Below, in pieces: positions 46,187 to 57,311 of a stretch of 64,000 nt of DNA. Within the stretch, counting starts at the first letter, position 1. Each line of letters opens with the position of its first letter. Made by a program: the position numbers and the translations under genes. The stretch is from Bondarzewia mesenterica (Eukaryota > Basidiomycota > Agaricomycetes > Russulales > Bondarzewiaceae): positions 62,001-126,000 of the forward strand of contig SGPL01000002.1 in assembly GCA_004802705.1 (NCBI GenBank), read 5' to 3'. The notes beneath the pieces are model-generated. The model saw only the letters and a list, made by a program, of their open reading frames with translations, did no database searches and was not told where the DNA came from.

Positions 46187-47609
46187 ATGTCTTTAGTTTT
46201 GGTGAGCTCCCCACTCCGATCGGTTGTAATTTTTTGTCCGCCCGCCGATTCATACGTCTGTTGCAGGTTACTGGTGCATCTGGCTATCTGGGCTCCGCCA
46301 TAGTGGATCAGTTGCTCGAAGCGGGGTATAGGGTGCGCGGGTGCGCCGGCTTTTTTGGTTGTTTATGGTCGTTCTGCATCTCTGACTTATGGTCGTTTTT
46401 GTTTCCGCCAGAACTGTTCGTTCCGCTAAGGCGGAACGCGTTCGCTCTGCCCTTTCCTCTCACAGCGACAAATTCGAGGTGACTATCGTCGACGATTTCA
46501 AGTCTTCTGATCTTACCGATGCGTTCAAAGGTAAGAGTTTTACAACTTTGAATCCGGGGAGACATCATATCTATTTGTTTTCTTATGGACAGGCGTTGAT
46601 ATCCTCATGCACGTTGCTTCGCCGTTGCCCCTGAACGTGAGCACAGAAGAAGTCCTTGGAGTGAGTATACCCTCACGATCTTTCAACACTCTCTTCTCAC
46701 TATGATGAATAAAGAGTGCCATCAATGGAACCACAAGAGTCCTTGAACATGCCCTCGCCGCTGGCGTGAAGAAGATTGTCATCACAAGCAGTACAGCAGC
46801 TGTAACACGACTTGAAGAGTTCTGGAGAGAGCATGTTGACTGTGAGAATGGTACGCATGCACCTTTGTACGTTTTCCCGTATCGTTGCACATATCTTGCT
46901 ACAGATTGGAACACTTTGACATACGAGGACGTCACCAAGCCCGGCACTCATCCTTACTTCGCATATGCCGCATCAAAGACACTATCTGAAAAGGCTGCCT
47001 GGAAGTTCGCCCAAGAGAATCCTGATATAGACCTCGCTACGGGTAGGTTGGTCACGATCGCGATGATATTTATTTTCTGCTCATATCGCGACAGTGATTC
47101 CAGCCTATGTGTACGGTCCGGGAGGACGTGGACAAGTTATCGATGGCCCAACCAACGGAACCAACCTGTTAATATACTCACTCATCCAGGGACCTAAAGG
47201 CAGACCTGTTCCGGAACATCCATTCGTCTACCCCAATTACATCCATATAGCGGACGCCGCCCGCGCTCACGTTCGCGCGCTCAATGCACCCAATTCAGAG
47301 AAACCGAAGAGAATCATTGCCGTCGCGGGGTGCTTCACCTGGAAGCAGGCGGTGGAGTATCTGACAGAAACGCGGCCTGATCTGAAGGACAGGCTTCCTG
47401 TAATCACTGGAAATGAGAAAGAGTGTCCTGAGTGGGTGAGGTACGACAACAGCAGCGCTGCTAGGCTGTTAGGAATGACCGATTATATCGGCTGGCAGGA
47501 AACTTTAGATTCTACTGTCGATTACTTAGTGGCACGAGAGAAGGATCTTGGTATTACGGGGTTTCAAGACGGCGTAATTACTTTGGAGACTACGATCTCA
47601 TTCAATTAA
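46187..47609 (+). CDS. NAD(P)-dependent epimerase/ketoreductase (extended SDR, GRE2/DFR-like)
   Basis: Extended short-chain dehydrogenase, 354 residues. Exons: 46187-46201, 46267-46340, 46412-46530, 46593-46660, 46715-46850, 46905-47042 and 47095-47609. The cofactor motif is VLVTGASGYLGSAIVDQLLE, formed across the first intron. TVRS follows the second beta strand, as in NADP-preferring members. DILMHVASPLPLN, KKIVITSSTAAV with catalytic Ser, and the YAASK catalytic Tyr-Lys pair are in place. IPAYVYGPGG and VYPNYIHIADAARAHVRAL follow. Relatives reduce aldehydes, ketones or dihydroflavonols, so the substrate is open. A TATA box and leader are shared with the dead copy upstream. This copy shows no defects. 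Confidence 0.9.
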
Positions 47610-48636
47610 CAGCAATAACAACGGGACATGATACGTGGATACGTGGCTATGAACTTCTCCATGTACATACGTACAAGGCAGCCGATCACACAGTGTGATC
47701 AACTGTAATTAAATTAGCCACAAAATTAAGGGAAACCGCCAGTGAAGCATACGCGCACAGTCGAACAAGCCACCCATCAACGGTGACCGGTGATGAGTCC
47801 GTGCACTCGGTCTAGTTGTTCGCCTCTCCGAGCCCGCCATTGCTATTTCGCTGACACGATCGACACGCAATCCGGCAAACCCTGACAAAGGCGACAAGCA
47901 CCCCACAATGTCACAGGAAATAGTTCCCTCCTAATGCGACCTGGGCAGAGTCCAAAGTCGCCCCGCCGCGTCGCCCACACATATAGTAGTCACCGTAAGG
48001 GTCTACGACAAGACTCTCGCTGTCATCTCATTTGCGGCGAGGAAATGCGATGGTCAAAGTTGAGACTTACACTCCAAAAAGCGTCCACGCGAAGTTTGTT
48101 GCGGATGATCGGCAAGCGGCAGGGTTGTTTGTGAGGACCACAGGGATGGCGAGGGTTGAGACCGTCGAGGAGGAGAATAAGCTAACAAAAGGAATGGGAG
48201 CCTGTCACAGACACTATAGCTCACGAGGAAGGTGGAGTCAAAGTGGGAGCTGGTAGAAGTTGTACGCTGATGGAGTGCATTAGTCTGTGAGTAAAAAATT
48301 CAAGGACACTTGTACAAACTGGAAGAGTAATGTATCGAGACTGTACATGTCTGGCATTGAAATACAGATATAAACCGATAATAGATGTATACCAACCACC
48401 TGCAGGTCTGTGAGCATTACACACTGATACTCCAAAAATAATTCTGCGACAGGTACTGACATATAGCACCCGTATCAATGATACCCCTTGTAGGTGGGCG
48501 GGGGCATTATGAGACAGAAGGCGAATGATTGAGCTCAGTTGTAGACCCCTGCAGCATTTCTTCTCTGCATTCATCCAACCTGGAATATACGGATCATCAA
48601 CCACTACAACTGAGGGCTACAATGACACAATGACAC
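47610..48636. other. Spacer
   Basis: No gene recognised. It holds a copy of GAGTCCGTGCACTCGGYCTAGTTGTTCG-type sequence near 47793-47823, matching 45464-45493. Confidence 0.45.
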
Positions 48637-49553
48637 TCACGTCTTCTTAATCTGACGAGCAGCGGCCAGTCCAATCTCGAACTGCCTCTCTGTAGGCTCT
48701 CGCTCGGCACATCTGGCCATCTGTATCGCTGAATCGTAGTAGTGCAACGGGGAGAGCCCATCTTCGTCCCTAGGAATGAGAGGCGCTATGAACCGGAAAT
48801 GATGGAGGATACGATCATGCGGACGGGGGATAGGCATGCTAGGTATCAGGATGCGTGCACGGAGATCTGTATTACGGATGAAAGATGTGAGGGCGTGTTG
48901 TAGGGTGACCATAGTAAATGATGATGCTGACCAAGGTCGGCAACGGTATCGAGCAAACGACGGCGATACTGCACGGACGAGTTCTTCGTCTCTGATGTTT
49001 CCATTATAGTCAAGGGCGCAGAGAAGACTAGACAAATACACACACCTGGTCTTCCCCAACCCTCCTGTTGTGCATTCTTCGGCAAGGCTTGATAGGCGAT
49101 CAGGCATGCACGGGCATACTCTTGAGTGATATACTCGTGCACAGACTGCAAAACTGAAATGAATGGCTGGATTCCTATGCAATTGACGAAGACGCACCTT
49201 CGGTATTTCTCCTTTTCCTGTTGCCATATAGCCTTTGGAGATCTTCTGTAATTGGCGGAAGACGGCAATGCGACGTTTCAAGCAAAAGGCTATCGACATG
49301 ATAATCTGATGATATATTTTCATTTCAGAGTCAAATACGTTCGTGCTTTATGATGAAGGAAAGATATACAGACCAAAATAGCATAAGCTATGCCTATGAT
49401 GATAACATCGATGTTATTCTTCCATGATTGCTTGGACGAGTTCCTAACCGCCTGCGAGAGTAAAAGAACGCAGGAGATATAGATACAGCATCCAAATAAT
49501 AGCCAGATAAAAATGTATAGCGCTCCTGACAACGATTGCGCTCGAGACAGCAT
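48637..49553 (-). CDS. DLT1: DLT1-like membrane protein (defect at low temperature protein 1)
   Basis: Exons 49553-49374, 49305-49198, 49145-49046, 48991-48932 and 48866-48637 give 225 residues with intact phase. Two N-terminal helices (LYIFIWLLFGCCIYISCVLL and IDVIIIGIAYAILIIMSI) are followed by RRIAVFRQLQKISKGYM and GEIPKSVHEYITQEYARACL. Next come QYRRRLLDTVADLDLRARIL, RPHDRILHHFRFIAPLIPR and HYYDSAIQMARCAEREPTE. This is the fungal DLT1 layout; the yeast protein is needed for growth in the cold, with unknown mechanism. An upstream in-frame Met at 49616 would add 21 residues; I prefer 49553 (MLSRAQSLSG). Telomere-like repeats lie just upstream. Confidence 0.82.
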
Positions 49554-49958
49554 TCGCCGCTGGCAGCTGAGGGCCGCAGCTCTGAGGAAAGAAGCCGCAT
49601 CACAGGAGGCTGACAATTAGGGTTAATCAAGCATGAATTTAGGGTTAGGGGTTGGACTGCACAAGTTCCTTCTGCAGCCTCCTACGTGTGGCCAATCGAT
49701 GTCTGCTTGTGAAGCGATACATTTCCAGACACATAATTCACAAAGCAAGAAAGAAAGCACTGATATATTTGCAAAAATGGGAGCTACAGAGACCAGCACA
49801 GGGCATGCCTGATACCCTCAAGAAAACTGAGAAAAGAAGAAAACAGCTGATCCAGCAGGGGGTCAAGAGCAATTGCGTTTCAAGCTTGGACGTTCTCGCT
49901 AACGTAGTAATGCATCAGTCTTCCTTGAACGAACATCACAGGGTGATGTACAGAAAAC
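49554..49958. other. Spacer with telomere-like repeats
   Basis: TTAGGG at 49617-49622 and TTAGGGTTAGGGG at 49639-49651, within 100 bp of the DLT1 start. The plus-strand frame at 49652-49978 is basic and featureless and is not called. Confidence 0.5.
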
Positions 49959-51312
49959 TTACGCAAACTGGCCAATGACGTTGCCGGCCGGAGAGTACTC
50001 GCATACATAGAACTTGGCCAACTATAATCACGCGGACCTGGAAGTCAGCGCTATTTCATCCGTGAGGCAATAGATTTTCATACCCCATAGCTGGCATCGA
50101 ATATTCCACTGCAGGATTGTACGGCACAACCGACTTGGGTGGTCGCCTTCCATACAACCTGTGTGAAGTGGGAGGGCTGTGGGTTGCTAGCATCATATTG
50201 GGCTAAATGATGCATCGTTAGTGACTCATGATTCTGGGGGTATAGGATCCAAGGACAATGAAGATGGATACGTACAAACTTCATCAGTCCAGTCCTTGAC
50301 AGCATTTGCAATGCTGTAATCACCAGTACCAGCCGCAAGATTTTCTATGAAAGGTAAAGCACGCATCAGCACGTTACCGAATACCGCAGAGAGTACGGAA
50401 GTTAACCTCCGTACGGTCCGAGGGATCCGCCAGAGTGTTCGAAGATACACTTGTCTGCCCAAGTTTGAGCCGCGGCGGCCAAGTCATTGCTCCATGTCAG
50501 ATCAGCAGCACCATGCTCAGCGCGAATAGTGTTGTGAGCGGTCAGGTACGCAGAGATGTCGCTAGATGAGGTAGTGCTGGTGCTAGAAGTAACTGCGCTA
50601 CTAGTAGCGGGAGCCGCAATCAATTGTGTCTTTGTAGAGGACGAAGATGATGATGAAGGCTTGGCAGTCGGTATTGAAGAAGCAGTAGATGTGGAAAAAG
50701 AAGTAGGCGATGCTACGGAGATAGACGAAGAGGTCGTATGGGGCGTGGAGGACGTGGTCGGCTGGACGGGAGATGAAGAGGCAATTTCTTGATGAACTGA
50801 GGCCGAGGAAGACGACGACACCACAGTGGAGATACTGGCGCGCGTACTGGTACTGGTAGTAGTAGGAGCCGCAGAAGCGCTGGGCGCTATAATAGCCTCG
50901 GTGGAGACGGATGGGAATGAAGTGGAAGGTACCGCGGAAGAAGAAATGTCCGACTGAGGAGAGGGAGCAGCGATGGCTGGTTCAGTAGCATTAGCAGTGG
51001 TGGCAGCACCGCCTGATACCCCACTATAATGACACGTAGATCAGGCACGTTTATGGTATGTGATCGGAGTCATGGAACGTACGTTGGTTCCCCACACGCG
51101 CTCTGAACCATGGAATTCAAGTCTCCGGAGTAGGGTTTCGCGACGGCACCCCAAGCGTCAGTGCCCATAGCATATCCAGGCCAACCAAGTTTGGACCGAC
51201 AGGCCGTAACGCACGAGTCAGAGGAACGACGTGAGCAGGCAGGGGATGCTACGACGCCATTAACAATGCCGAGTGCGACTGCAAGAGAGAACAGCTGGTA
51301 ACGCGACAGCAT
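49959..51312 (-). CDS. Secreted CAP (SCP/PR-1, Pry-like) protein with Ser/Thr linker
   Basis: Exons 51312-51083, 51023-50407, 50344-50276, 50202-50084 and 50021-49959 give 365 residues. The signal peptide is MLSRYQLFSLAVALGIVNGV. A small Cys-containing N-terminal part (CSRRSSDSCVTACRSKLGW) is followed by about 170 residues rich in Ser, Thr, Ala and Pro, a likely O-glycosylated linker. The CAP domain reads SAYLTAHNTIRAEHGAADL, WSNDLAAAAQTWADKC, ENLAAGTGDYSIANAVKDW, SHFTQVVWKATTQVGCAV and AKFYVCEYSPAGNVIGQF. The cavity residues H, E and H of the family are present. Yeast Pry proteins bind sterols and export them; that role here is inference. Confidence 0.93.
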
Positions 51313-52082
51313 GCTGAAAAAAGACTGGGGGTGATTTCTTGAAGGAAAGTAAGTGAAAAGAGAGAATGAATGCTGTCTTCGACAGCCAGCTATCCGCAGC
51401 GCTAGGGAATTGGTGAAGTGGTCGAGATGAAGAGCGACCGAGCAAGGAGCTCCTCTTTTCTATAGGCAAAAACAAGCATATGGAGACCTGATTTGGGGGG
51501 TAAACCGGTAACGGAGCACACAGTCGACCGTCGCTAAGGCGATAATATTTCAGTGTCTAGTAACAGATCAATGCCTTTATGAAAAGTCGGAATTACTGAC
51601 TTGGCTGATTTTCGGAAATGAAAGCGCACTAAGTATGTAGAAGGGATTGAGAACTATACGTCGCGGAACAGCTGCAAAAAAACGTAGATGTCACGGTGGT
51701 CTGAGAGCTAACTTCTAAAACGTTCCTTGAACGTTTAACTTGAGCCAAGCATGAAAATAATTAAGATCTTATCTCGGACCCGTTAATTAATTAATTATAT
51801 AATCAATCAACGTAAAATTGACCAATTTCAGCATACACAGGCATACACATCCAGTGCATGGACAACTTGTTACTACAACTACCAGGGGGCGACCAGAGTG
51901 GAAGTTTTGGACGGCCACCCAGGGTACGGTCGCCCTGAGCCGCCAGGATGACCGGCTTTCCTTGTCCCGTGCCCTTCCACCTCGTATCCCGATCCGTATG
52001 TGCGGGACCCCGGCAACTTCATCACGTCTTTCCATGAGTTGATTATTATCAACAAGTAAACCCTATGGACCATGGGTCATAG
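51313..52082. other. Divergent intergenic region
   Basis: No gene recognised. AT-rich near 51735-51815, including TTAATTAATTAATTATAT at 51783-51800. Confidence 0.5.
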
Positions 52083-54850
52083 GTGACCGATGACAAATTT
52101 ACTCGGGGAGCGCCGACTAGGTTTTTGATAACGCACTATGCGCTCCGATTTCAGAAAACAGCACACGCGGTGCATCATACCGCGCCATCCACACCTCTAT
52201 CCACGCCCTCACCTCAACACGCACCATCCTATGTCAGACGAAATACGAACGATGCTACTACGCCTGGGGCGCGGAGGTTGGGGCTATCTAGCCACGACGA
52301 AGACGCAGAAGATCCGGAGACAGATATTTTGAATACTGTTCAGAGAGACAAGAAGGGGGAGGAGGGTGCTGATTCTCCGCTGCCTTCGAAACGTGCCTGG
52401 ACGAGCGCGGCCAGCGCGAAGAGTGTCAATCTGACACTGCGAGATCAGGAAAAGGTGCGTGATCTACTTTGTGACGGAACCTGGGTCAGATTGAGGAGCT
52501 ACGCGATGTAAGTTGCTCCCACTATTCATGCCGCCTAGTTTTCATCTGCTATATAGGCACTCACAGATCGCGACGCGGAATGCGAGGAACTGCGGCTGCA
52601 TATTTTGGAACTGGAGTCGAATATAAATACCCTTCACGAGAAGTTCGAGGCGGCGTTGGCGCATTTGGAAGCAGAGTCAGATGAGAAAGATGCAGAGATT
52701 GCGGTGGTCAACCGAGAAATTGAACAACTCGGTCAACNAATCTACGATATTGAGGAGGATAATAAAGAGCTGAGAAAAGTGAGCGATCAGATGCGAGAGG
52801 ACGAGGCGATCGAGAGAGAACGACTGGAGGCTTTGGCAGCAGCGCCCGAGGTGGGTCAATAGGACCGCATCACATCCTCTCGTTTTTTTTTTCTAATCAG
52901 AAATATCACAGAAGGTGGCAGACTTGAAGGACGAACTGGACAAAATGACACAGATGTATGAAACCTGCAGCCAGGATATCGGCGCACATCGGGGCACNGC
53001 AGGAGGAGCTTGCGCGCCACGTTCAAGACCTGGTCGAGGAAGTGCGAAAGGAGCGTGAGGCCCGCGAAGGCGCGGAAGCAGACCTGGACAAGGCAGAACG
53101 GGATCACGACACCGCGCTCCGGCGCGAGCGAAGAACGCTGGAGGCGAAGGAGTCGTCCCTGCAGAATGCCCTGAATGACCTCGCACGTGCACAGGCACTG
53201 TTGTCTCAGCGCGACACGGACCTGGCTGCATTCCAATCTGCGCTGCAGTCCATGGAGGCCGAGTCGAAGAAGCTGGGCGAGAGCCATACGACCGCTCGGT
53301 TCTCGCTGCAACTCGAGGTTGACCGGCTGAAGCGCGATCTCGAGCGTGTCGAGGACGAGCTTGCGCGTGCTCGGAAGGAGCTCGACGAGCGCGAGACAAG
53401 GAGCCGCGAGCGGGATGGTGTGGCTGATAAACTGCATACGGAGAACAGGGAGTTGGCATCTCAGCTTGCGACACAGACTCAGGCGCGTCTGAACCTCTCG
53501 GAGAAGCTTGACACCACGCAGGCGGGTCTCTCGGCGGCGGAGACTGATCTGGTTGCATTCCGCACTCGGGTGAACGAGCTCGAACAGCGCCTTTCGAAGG
53601 ATCAGCGTTCGTTGTTGACTGCGGAGAGTCAGTACAGGGATCAACTGACGGAGCGGAATACGCTTTTGCTTACCATTTATCAATACATGGACAAGATCCT
53701 AGGTGTTGACAAGACGCCTGTGAGCATCTTCTCTCTGACATGCGGACACGGCTGAACTGAAAGTCCAACAGAAGAAAGGTGGCCAAGCCGAGACGAAACC
53801 GTTCACCAACTTCAGCGTCTTCCACGACAACCTGATCACGCGTCTCAAGTCTCTCAGCCAGATCCAACTCGACTTTGACAAGCGCGTCAAGGAGACCGAA
53901 ACGCGGTTTGCGGAGAAGCTGACCGACATGAAGAAACAGCTCGACCGTCGGTGGACGCAGATCGACAAGTTTGAGAGCAGCGTCAGGACGTACGCAGAGA
54001 CCAAGTCGACTTGGCGGCGGAAACTCACTGCCAAGGAGGGCGAGCTCGAAGCTGTCAAGGTACTTTCAAAATATGCCCCTTGCGGCAGAGAATGCGGCTG
54101 ACTTGTTCGCAGTCATCAAATACGGAGCTCACGGCGCAGCTGGCGAACCTACGGCGCCCTGGTCCAGGAGATTCGAATGAATTACGAGCGCTGCAGGCTC
54201 GTGCTAACAATGCCGAGCGGCGGCTCACGAACGCCCAGAATCAGCTGGCGACCGCTGAGGAGAAGATGGCGACGATGAACCAGAAGACGACTGTAGCTGA
54301 TGGCAAGTGGGAGGCTCGCGTGAAGGAGTACGAGTCTCGGTTGCGGGCGGCGGAGGAGAGGGTGAAGCGGGAGAAGCAAGGGTACAAGGAACGGGTCGTC
54401 GAATTAGAGAACCAGCTCAAGTATGTGTTTTTTCTTCGGTCTAATTGTGTGAATTTGGCTCAACGAATTCGTGTTCTTGAAGGTCGTTGCAGCGACAAAA
54501 GGAGCAAGCGGAGAAGCGGATCGTCCAGCTTGCGGATATCGAGGCAAATGCGAAGGTAGCGAGGTCGACACCACCAGGTCGATGATGTGCTGTTCCGTGC
54601 TGTTTTCTTTCTTTCTACTTCTACTTTTTTTCCCGTCCCATCTCGCTGTTGCCCTTGCAGTATATTTCTTTCCCCCTTCACCTTTTCGGTTTTCTTCGCT
54701 CACCTCAACTCTGTAACCTTACATGCTCACAGGCGATTCTCTGATCATAATGTTATAATACCCGAACTTCCAGATCCCGCAGAACAACAACGAATAGAGG
54801 AGCGCCGAGCTGCTTGAAACGGAGAAACAGTACGAGAATCGAAGAATGCC
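52083..54850 (+). CDS. Coiled-coil protein resembling spindle-pole-body components; both ends damaged
   Basis: Probable exons: up to 52454, 52490-52507, 52557-52850, 52912-53719, 53773-54059, 54113-54420 and 54483-54555. After a low-complexity start (APSTPLSTPSPQHAPSYVRR, then SSHDEDAEDPETDIL) comes SVNLTLRDQEK, the beginning of a centrosomin motif 1 (Cnn_1N). The rest of that motif is missing. Some 600 residues of heptad coiled coil follow (ECEELRLHILELESNINTLH, KVADLKDELDKM, EELARHVQDLVEEVRKERE). No ATG opens the first frame: only GTG follows an in-frame TAG. The N at 52998 must be dropped to keep frame. Near 54800 RIEER and AELLETEKQYENR lie in different frames, so the true 3' end is uncertain. 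It may be a decaying copy or an allele with assembly faults. A microtubule-organising role is inferred from the motif only. Confidence 0.6.
52126..52156 (+). repeat. Short element shared with 34062-34119, copy 2
   Basis: GCACTATGCGCTCCGATTTC matches GCACTACGCGCTCCGATTTC on the minus strand near 34100-34115. Flanking arms form an imperfect hairpin here. Confidence 0.55.
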
Positions 54851-55409
54851 TCGCGTCCAGCACTTGTCATTGTTTCCTTCAGTCAACTCCTCTTAGCATC
54901 GGTTATCCTCAAGGGAGCACGAAACCATGAATTATCTTGGCTCGGAGACACAGTGAGGATGAGAAGTCGGCGGTGGCGTCGTACTATACGAAGACGCTGA
55001 GAGAGGAGCCTAAGGACCCAAAAATGAATGAGGAATTGATGCTGGCAAAAAGTGGTTAGTGGATGAAGACTTGTTTTGGGTCACAGTTGTCGACCAGTTC
55101 TTTCAGCATCATTCAGTGCTAAACCACCTTTAGCCTTCCTGGTAACCTCTCCTCACCATTCTGAACGAGTCAGTCTTACTCTTTCGCACACCAGAGCCGG
55201 TTACACGCTGATATTCCTCTCATCATGGACGACCGGCTACTGCTCGACAACCTAATTTCAATCAAAAACCTACGACTTCTCGTTAAATTACAACTGACGT
55301 CCCGTATGACAAGTCTACAACTACATATCATATGCATGATAGCGTCTTTAGAACAGGTGATCAACATACAGCATAATGATCACTAAAACAGATACATTTT
55401 GACTCTCGC
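54851..55409. other. Spacer with possible coiled-coil remnants
   Basis: A short acidic-basic run (EDEKSAVASYYTKTLREEPK) reads near 54957-55015 and may be a leftover exon of the coiled-coil gene. From about 55186 the sequence belongs to the left edge of the dehydrogenase duplication. Confidence 0.4.
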
Positions 55410-57000
55410 TCACTCGTGATCGATGACCACTTTCAAAGCCTTATTTTCTGCAGCAGCCCCGAATACCTGATATGCCTTTTCCATGTCGGCAAACTTGAAG
55501 GTGTGCGTCGTTAGGTCCTTGACGTTAAGTCTCCCTGAAGCGAGGAGCTGGATGAGTGTGGGCGTGGTCACTGTGTCCACCAGGCGGGTGGTGATAGCTG
55601 AAGAAAATTTTCGCATTATCGTCAAATATATCCACAGCGGTGCGGCGTCAACGTACTGATGTTTCGATCCCACAATTTTTCCAAATGTAGATCTGCCTTG
55701 GCGCCGTGCACTCCGATGTTGGCAATCGTACCTCCCGGAGAAATGATTTCCTGGCAGAACTCAAATGTTGCAGGCACGCCTACAGCTTCGATAGCTGTGT
55801 CCACTCCACGGCCGCCTGTGATTTCCATCACCTGCTTGGCTGCATCCGGGCCAGATTCGACGATATGAGTCGCGCCGAAACGCTTGGCGACTTCAAGCCT
55901 GTTGGGATCAAGGTCGAGTACGATGACCTTTGAAGGAGAGAACAACGACGCAGTCAGGACTGCGGACAAGCCGATGGGTCCGGACCAACTATGGCGACGC
56001 TTCCTCCGGGGCGAACGTTGCCGTTCAAAACACCACATTCGTATGCTGTCGGGAGGATGTCACTGATCATGAGCAGTGCACGCTCGTCCACTTCCGGGGT
56101 GGGATAGTGGTACAGGCTAGAGTCGGCATGGAGGACGCGCACATAGTCGGCCTGGGTCCCGTCGATGACGTTGCCAAACTGCCATCCACCCGAAGTGCAA
56201 TGGCTTTGCATGCCGCGCCTGCAGAACTCGCAGGAGGCACAGGCGGTGACACAGGAGATGATGACCCGGTCACCTGGTGAGAAGGTGCGCACACTAGAGC
56301 CGACCTGTTCCACGATGCCGAGACCTTCGTGCCCCATGACGCGGCCTGTGGGAATGTAGGGCACGTCACCCTTGAGGATGTGAAGGTCCGTGCCTGCAAA
56401 AGGAAGTTAGAGAGAGCATCAAGCAAGTGAGGGAAGATATGCCCACCACATATGGTGGACTTGGTGAGCTTGATGATGGCGTCCGTGGGTTCCTTAATCT
56501 CAGGCTTGGGCCTGTCTTCAAGGGCGTATTTATGGGGGCCGTTGTATACTAATGCCTTCATCGTCAATAGACTTTTGTTTGGCATTGCGTGAACTGTTGT
56601 CGCCATGACCATCAGTGTCCTCTTTAAGGTAAACTGAGAGTTCGGGGTGCCAAAGTACGCACGATTTCCAAATCTTTTTGACCTGGGAGGAGGAGGAGGA
56701 GGTGGACTGATTTTGGGGTGAACAGCTGGGGGAGCTGGTAGTTTCGCAATTTATAGGAAGACACTTCAGGGGGAAATTGACGTCACAGATTGTGGGGTTG
56801 GCCAGACGATTTTCATGAATCCTGAACGAGTATCAGTGAAAACGCCGGCTCTCAGGCTAGGTTTTTGGTTTGATATTTCGGAAAAACAATCTCGGGGTAT
56901 ACACACCATATTTACGAAATTTGGAGTTTCCTATGCCCGGTCCTGGATTGATAGGGCTTGTATGTCCATTGTTGAAAGTGAGCTTGCTACTCGCCATGTC
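55180..57000. repeat. Tandem duplication unit, left copy
   Basis: About 1.8-1.9 kb that aligns with 57085-58980, including the gene, both flanks and introns. Matching flank motifs are GCTACTGCTCGACAACC on the left and GCCGGCTCTCAGGCTA on the right. Confidence 0.85.
55410..56561 (-). CDS. Zinc-dependent alcohol dehydrogenase, copy 1, with a one-base frameshift
   Basis: Medium-chain dehydrogenase. Exons 56561-56447, 56393-55657 and 55597-55410 sum to one base short of a whole frame. Start MKALVYNGPHKYALEDRPKP; catalytic zinc ligands in STICG-TDLH and GHEGLGIVE; structural zinc cluster CASCEFCRRGMQSHC. The frame breaks inside the cofactor-binding loop: forward GGACCAACTATGG (about 55981-55992) lacks one C present in copy 2 (GGACCCTTCTATGG). 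As read, SVAIVG runs into PDPSACPQS and stop. Adding one base gives GPIGLSAVL and the rest of the domain (VIVLDLDPNRLEVAKRFGA, GRGVDTAIEAVG). Either a fresh inactivating mutation or a sequence error. The rest shows no further stop. Confidence 0.85.
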
Positions 57001-57311
57001 CGAGTCGAATTGATCTCGGCCACAACTTGGTGGACCCAGGTCTGTTACGATTCCTGAAAAGGTAATCGTTCTTTTCCCACTCTTCCGCACGCCAGCGAGC
57101 CGGTTACATGCTGAATCTTCCTCTCATCGTCGACGGCCCGGCTACTGCTCGACAACCAAATTTCAATCGAAAACCTACGACTCTCGTTAAAAATACAATT
57201 GACGTCCCGTATGACACGACTACAAATACATACCATATACATGACAGCGTCTCCAGAACTGGTGATAAACACACAACACAATCACTGAAACAGAAACACT
57301 TTGACCTTGGC
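56562..57311. other. Spacer between the dehydrogenase copies
   Basis: Promoter side of copy 1 joined to the 3' side of copy 2. The duplication breakpoint lies between about 57000 and 57085. Confidence 0.5.

Noticed and set aside
52455..52511. Unspliced read-through of the coiled-coil gene to the stop at 52511
   Set aside because: It would end the protein before hundreds of well-formed heptads; splicing through the 18-nt exon joins Glu-Lys to Ile-Glu-Glu-Leu-Arg-Asp-Ala-Leu in a continuous coiled coil.
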